This document shows, in pieces, positions 14,772 through 15,657 of a stretch of 15,657 bases of DNA (position 1 is its first letter; each line of letters starts with the position of its first letter). The translations under genes were made by a program, and so were the position numbers. Source of the stretch: Desulfobacteraceae bacterium (GTDB taxonomy: Bacteria; Desulfobacterota; Desulfobacteria; Desulfobacterales; Desulfosalsimonadaceae); assembly GCA_003551985.1 (NCBI GenBank), contig PUOB01000012.1, positions 1 to 15,657 of the forward strand. The letters are read 5' to 3'. Below the pieces are notes generated by a model. That model searched no databases. It was not told where the DNA came from and was given only the letters and a program-made list of their open reading frames with translations.

Positions 14772-15657
14772 ATGAGATACGAAGAAATCTTATCCTGGCT
14801 TATGGAAGACGATCCCGGGCGACTTAAACAGCTCTGGGACCGGGCGGATGACGTCCGGCGCGAAACAGTCGGTGAGGCCGTTCATTTGCGCGGACTTCTG
14901 GAAATCTCCAACCACTGCTGCCGGATGTGCACCTATTGCGGGCTGCGTGCGGGAAACCGGAATCTGGAACGCTACCGCATGGACGAAAATGAAATCATGG
15001 ACTGCGTTTTTCAGGCCGTTGCCGCCGGCTACGGAACGGTTGTTCTGCAGTCGGGCGAAGATTACGGTATCGAAAGCCGCTGGCTTGCCGGTATCGTTCG
15101 CCGGATCAAATCGGAAACGCCGCTGGCCGTCACGCTCAGCATGGGGGAAAGACCCGGAAAAGATCTTGCCCGGTGGCAAAAAGCCGGTGCGGACCGGTAT
15201 CTTTTGCGATTTGAAACATCCGATAAAGCGCTCTACCATCGGATCCATCCGGCCAAACCGGGCGGACGCCCGCACCGGCTTGACATCCTGCCCATGCTGA
15301 AACAGCTTGGATATGAAACCGGCAGCGGTGTCATGATCGGCATTCCCGGGCAGCACTACGATACCCTCGCCCGCGACATTCTTCTTTTCGGGCAGCTCGA
15401 CCTGGATATGGTGGGTGTGGGCCCCTTTATCCCGCATCCGGAAACCCCGATGGGACAGGATCGATCCCTGATGAAACCGGCGGGGGAGCATCAGGTACCC
15501 GCAACCGAGGTGATGACCTGCAAGGTTATCGCCCTTACGCGCCTGGTCTGCCCGGAAGCCAATATTCCGGCGACGACCGCCCTGGCCACGATCAGCGCCG
15601 CTGACGGCATAAAGAAAGGGCTTACGCGGGGGGCAAATGTCGTGATGCCAAACCTGA
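14772..15657 (+). CDS. hydE: [FeFe]-hydrogenase H-cluster maturase HydE (radical SAM), 3' end missing at window edge
   Basis: 295 codons are visible of an expected length near 350. HydE is the radical SAM enzyme that processes the HydG iron product on the way to the dithiomethylamine-bridged diiron unit. Seen: radical-SAM motif at C49, C53, C56 (CCRMCTYCG), followed by the GYGTVVLQSGED strand, LSMGERP, LLRFETS, GVMIGIPGQ and VGPFIPHPETP, all typical of HydE rather than BioB, PylB or HydG. The visible end MPNL fits the family's MPN loop near the C-terminus. Start: ATG 14772 has AGGGA about 6 nt upstream and follows hydF by 25 nt. The reading frame is open to the right edge. Confidence 0.95.
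   Translation, partial: MRYEEILSWLMEDDPGRLKQLWDRADDVRRETVGEAVHLRGLLEISNHCCRMCTYCGLRAGNRNLERYRMDENEIMDCVFQAVAAGYGTVVLQSGEDYGIESRWLAGIVRRIKSETPLAVTLSMGERPGKDLARWQKAGADRYLLRFETSDKALYHRIHPAKPGGRPHRLDILPMLKQLGYETGSGVMIGIPGQHYDTLARDILLFGQLDLDMVGVGPFIPHPETPMGQDRSLMKPAGEHQVPATEVMTCKVIALTRLVCPEANIPATTALATISAADGIKKGLTRGANVVMPNL

Noticed and set aside
1..15657. tRNA, rRNA, CRISPR arrays, riboswitches, insertion-sequence transposases
   Set aside because: Scanned by eye; no tRNA cloverleaf, no regularly spaced repeats and no transposase-like reading frames were seen.

Overview
The window (15.7 kb, moderately GC-rich) looks like chromosome of a strictly anaerobic Desulfobacterota bacterium, probably a sulfate reducer of the Desulfobacteraceae/Desulfosarcinaceae type. 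The grounds are a HydG-HydF-HydE [FeFe]-hydrogenase maturation cluster, an ADP-forming acyl-CoA synthetase fused to an acetyltransferase, output-less response regulators, tandem universal stress proteins, sigma-54 promoters and scattered palindromic repeats. The taxonomic placement is inference; there is no rRNA or other marker here.

Layout. (1) 1-1036, minus: N-terminal part of an AMP-forming acyl-CoA synthetase that runs off the left edge. (2) 1037-3003: a small signalling island. A plus-strand mini-protein made of two tandem histidine-kinase dimerisation (DHp) modules without an ATPase domain converges on a minus-strand pair (receiver-only response regulator, then a one-helix membrane protein). 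A 24-bp perfect hairpin separates them, and a MITE-like palindromic repeat lies upstream of the regulator. (3) 3458-8208, plus: a sigma-54-type promoter followed by STAS-like protein, pseudo-receiver lacking the phospho-acceptor Asp, a 1023-residue protein with a split, partly degenerate PHP metallo-phosphoesterase-like domain and a polytopic membrane domain, and a tandem UspA protein. Tight spacing and an 8-nt overlap suggest one operon. This is the best candidate in the window for an undescribed system. (4) 8235-11520, minus: a consensus sigma-54 promoter driving an ADP-forming acyl-CoA synthetase/GNAT fusion (Pat-like) and a hydrogenase-maturation-protease-like protein with altered metal ligands. 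(5) 11521-12012: a non-coding stretch with a dispersed repeat core and a REPIN-like nested palindrome. (6) 12013-15657, plus: hydG, hydF and the first 295 codons of hydE, which runs off the right edge.

How the genes may work together. HydG makes the CO and cyanide ligands, HydE acts on the iron-sulfur/dithiomethylamine side of the H-cluster precursor, and HydF is the GTPase scaffold that delivers the 2Fe subcluster. No hydrogenase structural gene is present. The neighbouring sigma-54 units suggest energy- or stress-linked signalling: receiver, STAS, Usp, and reversible acylation via the Pat-like protein. The functional link between those units and hydrogenase maturation is only inferred from proximity.
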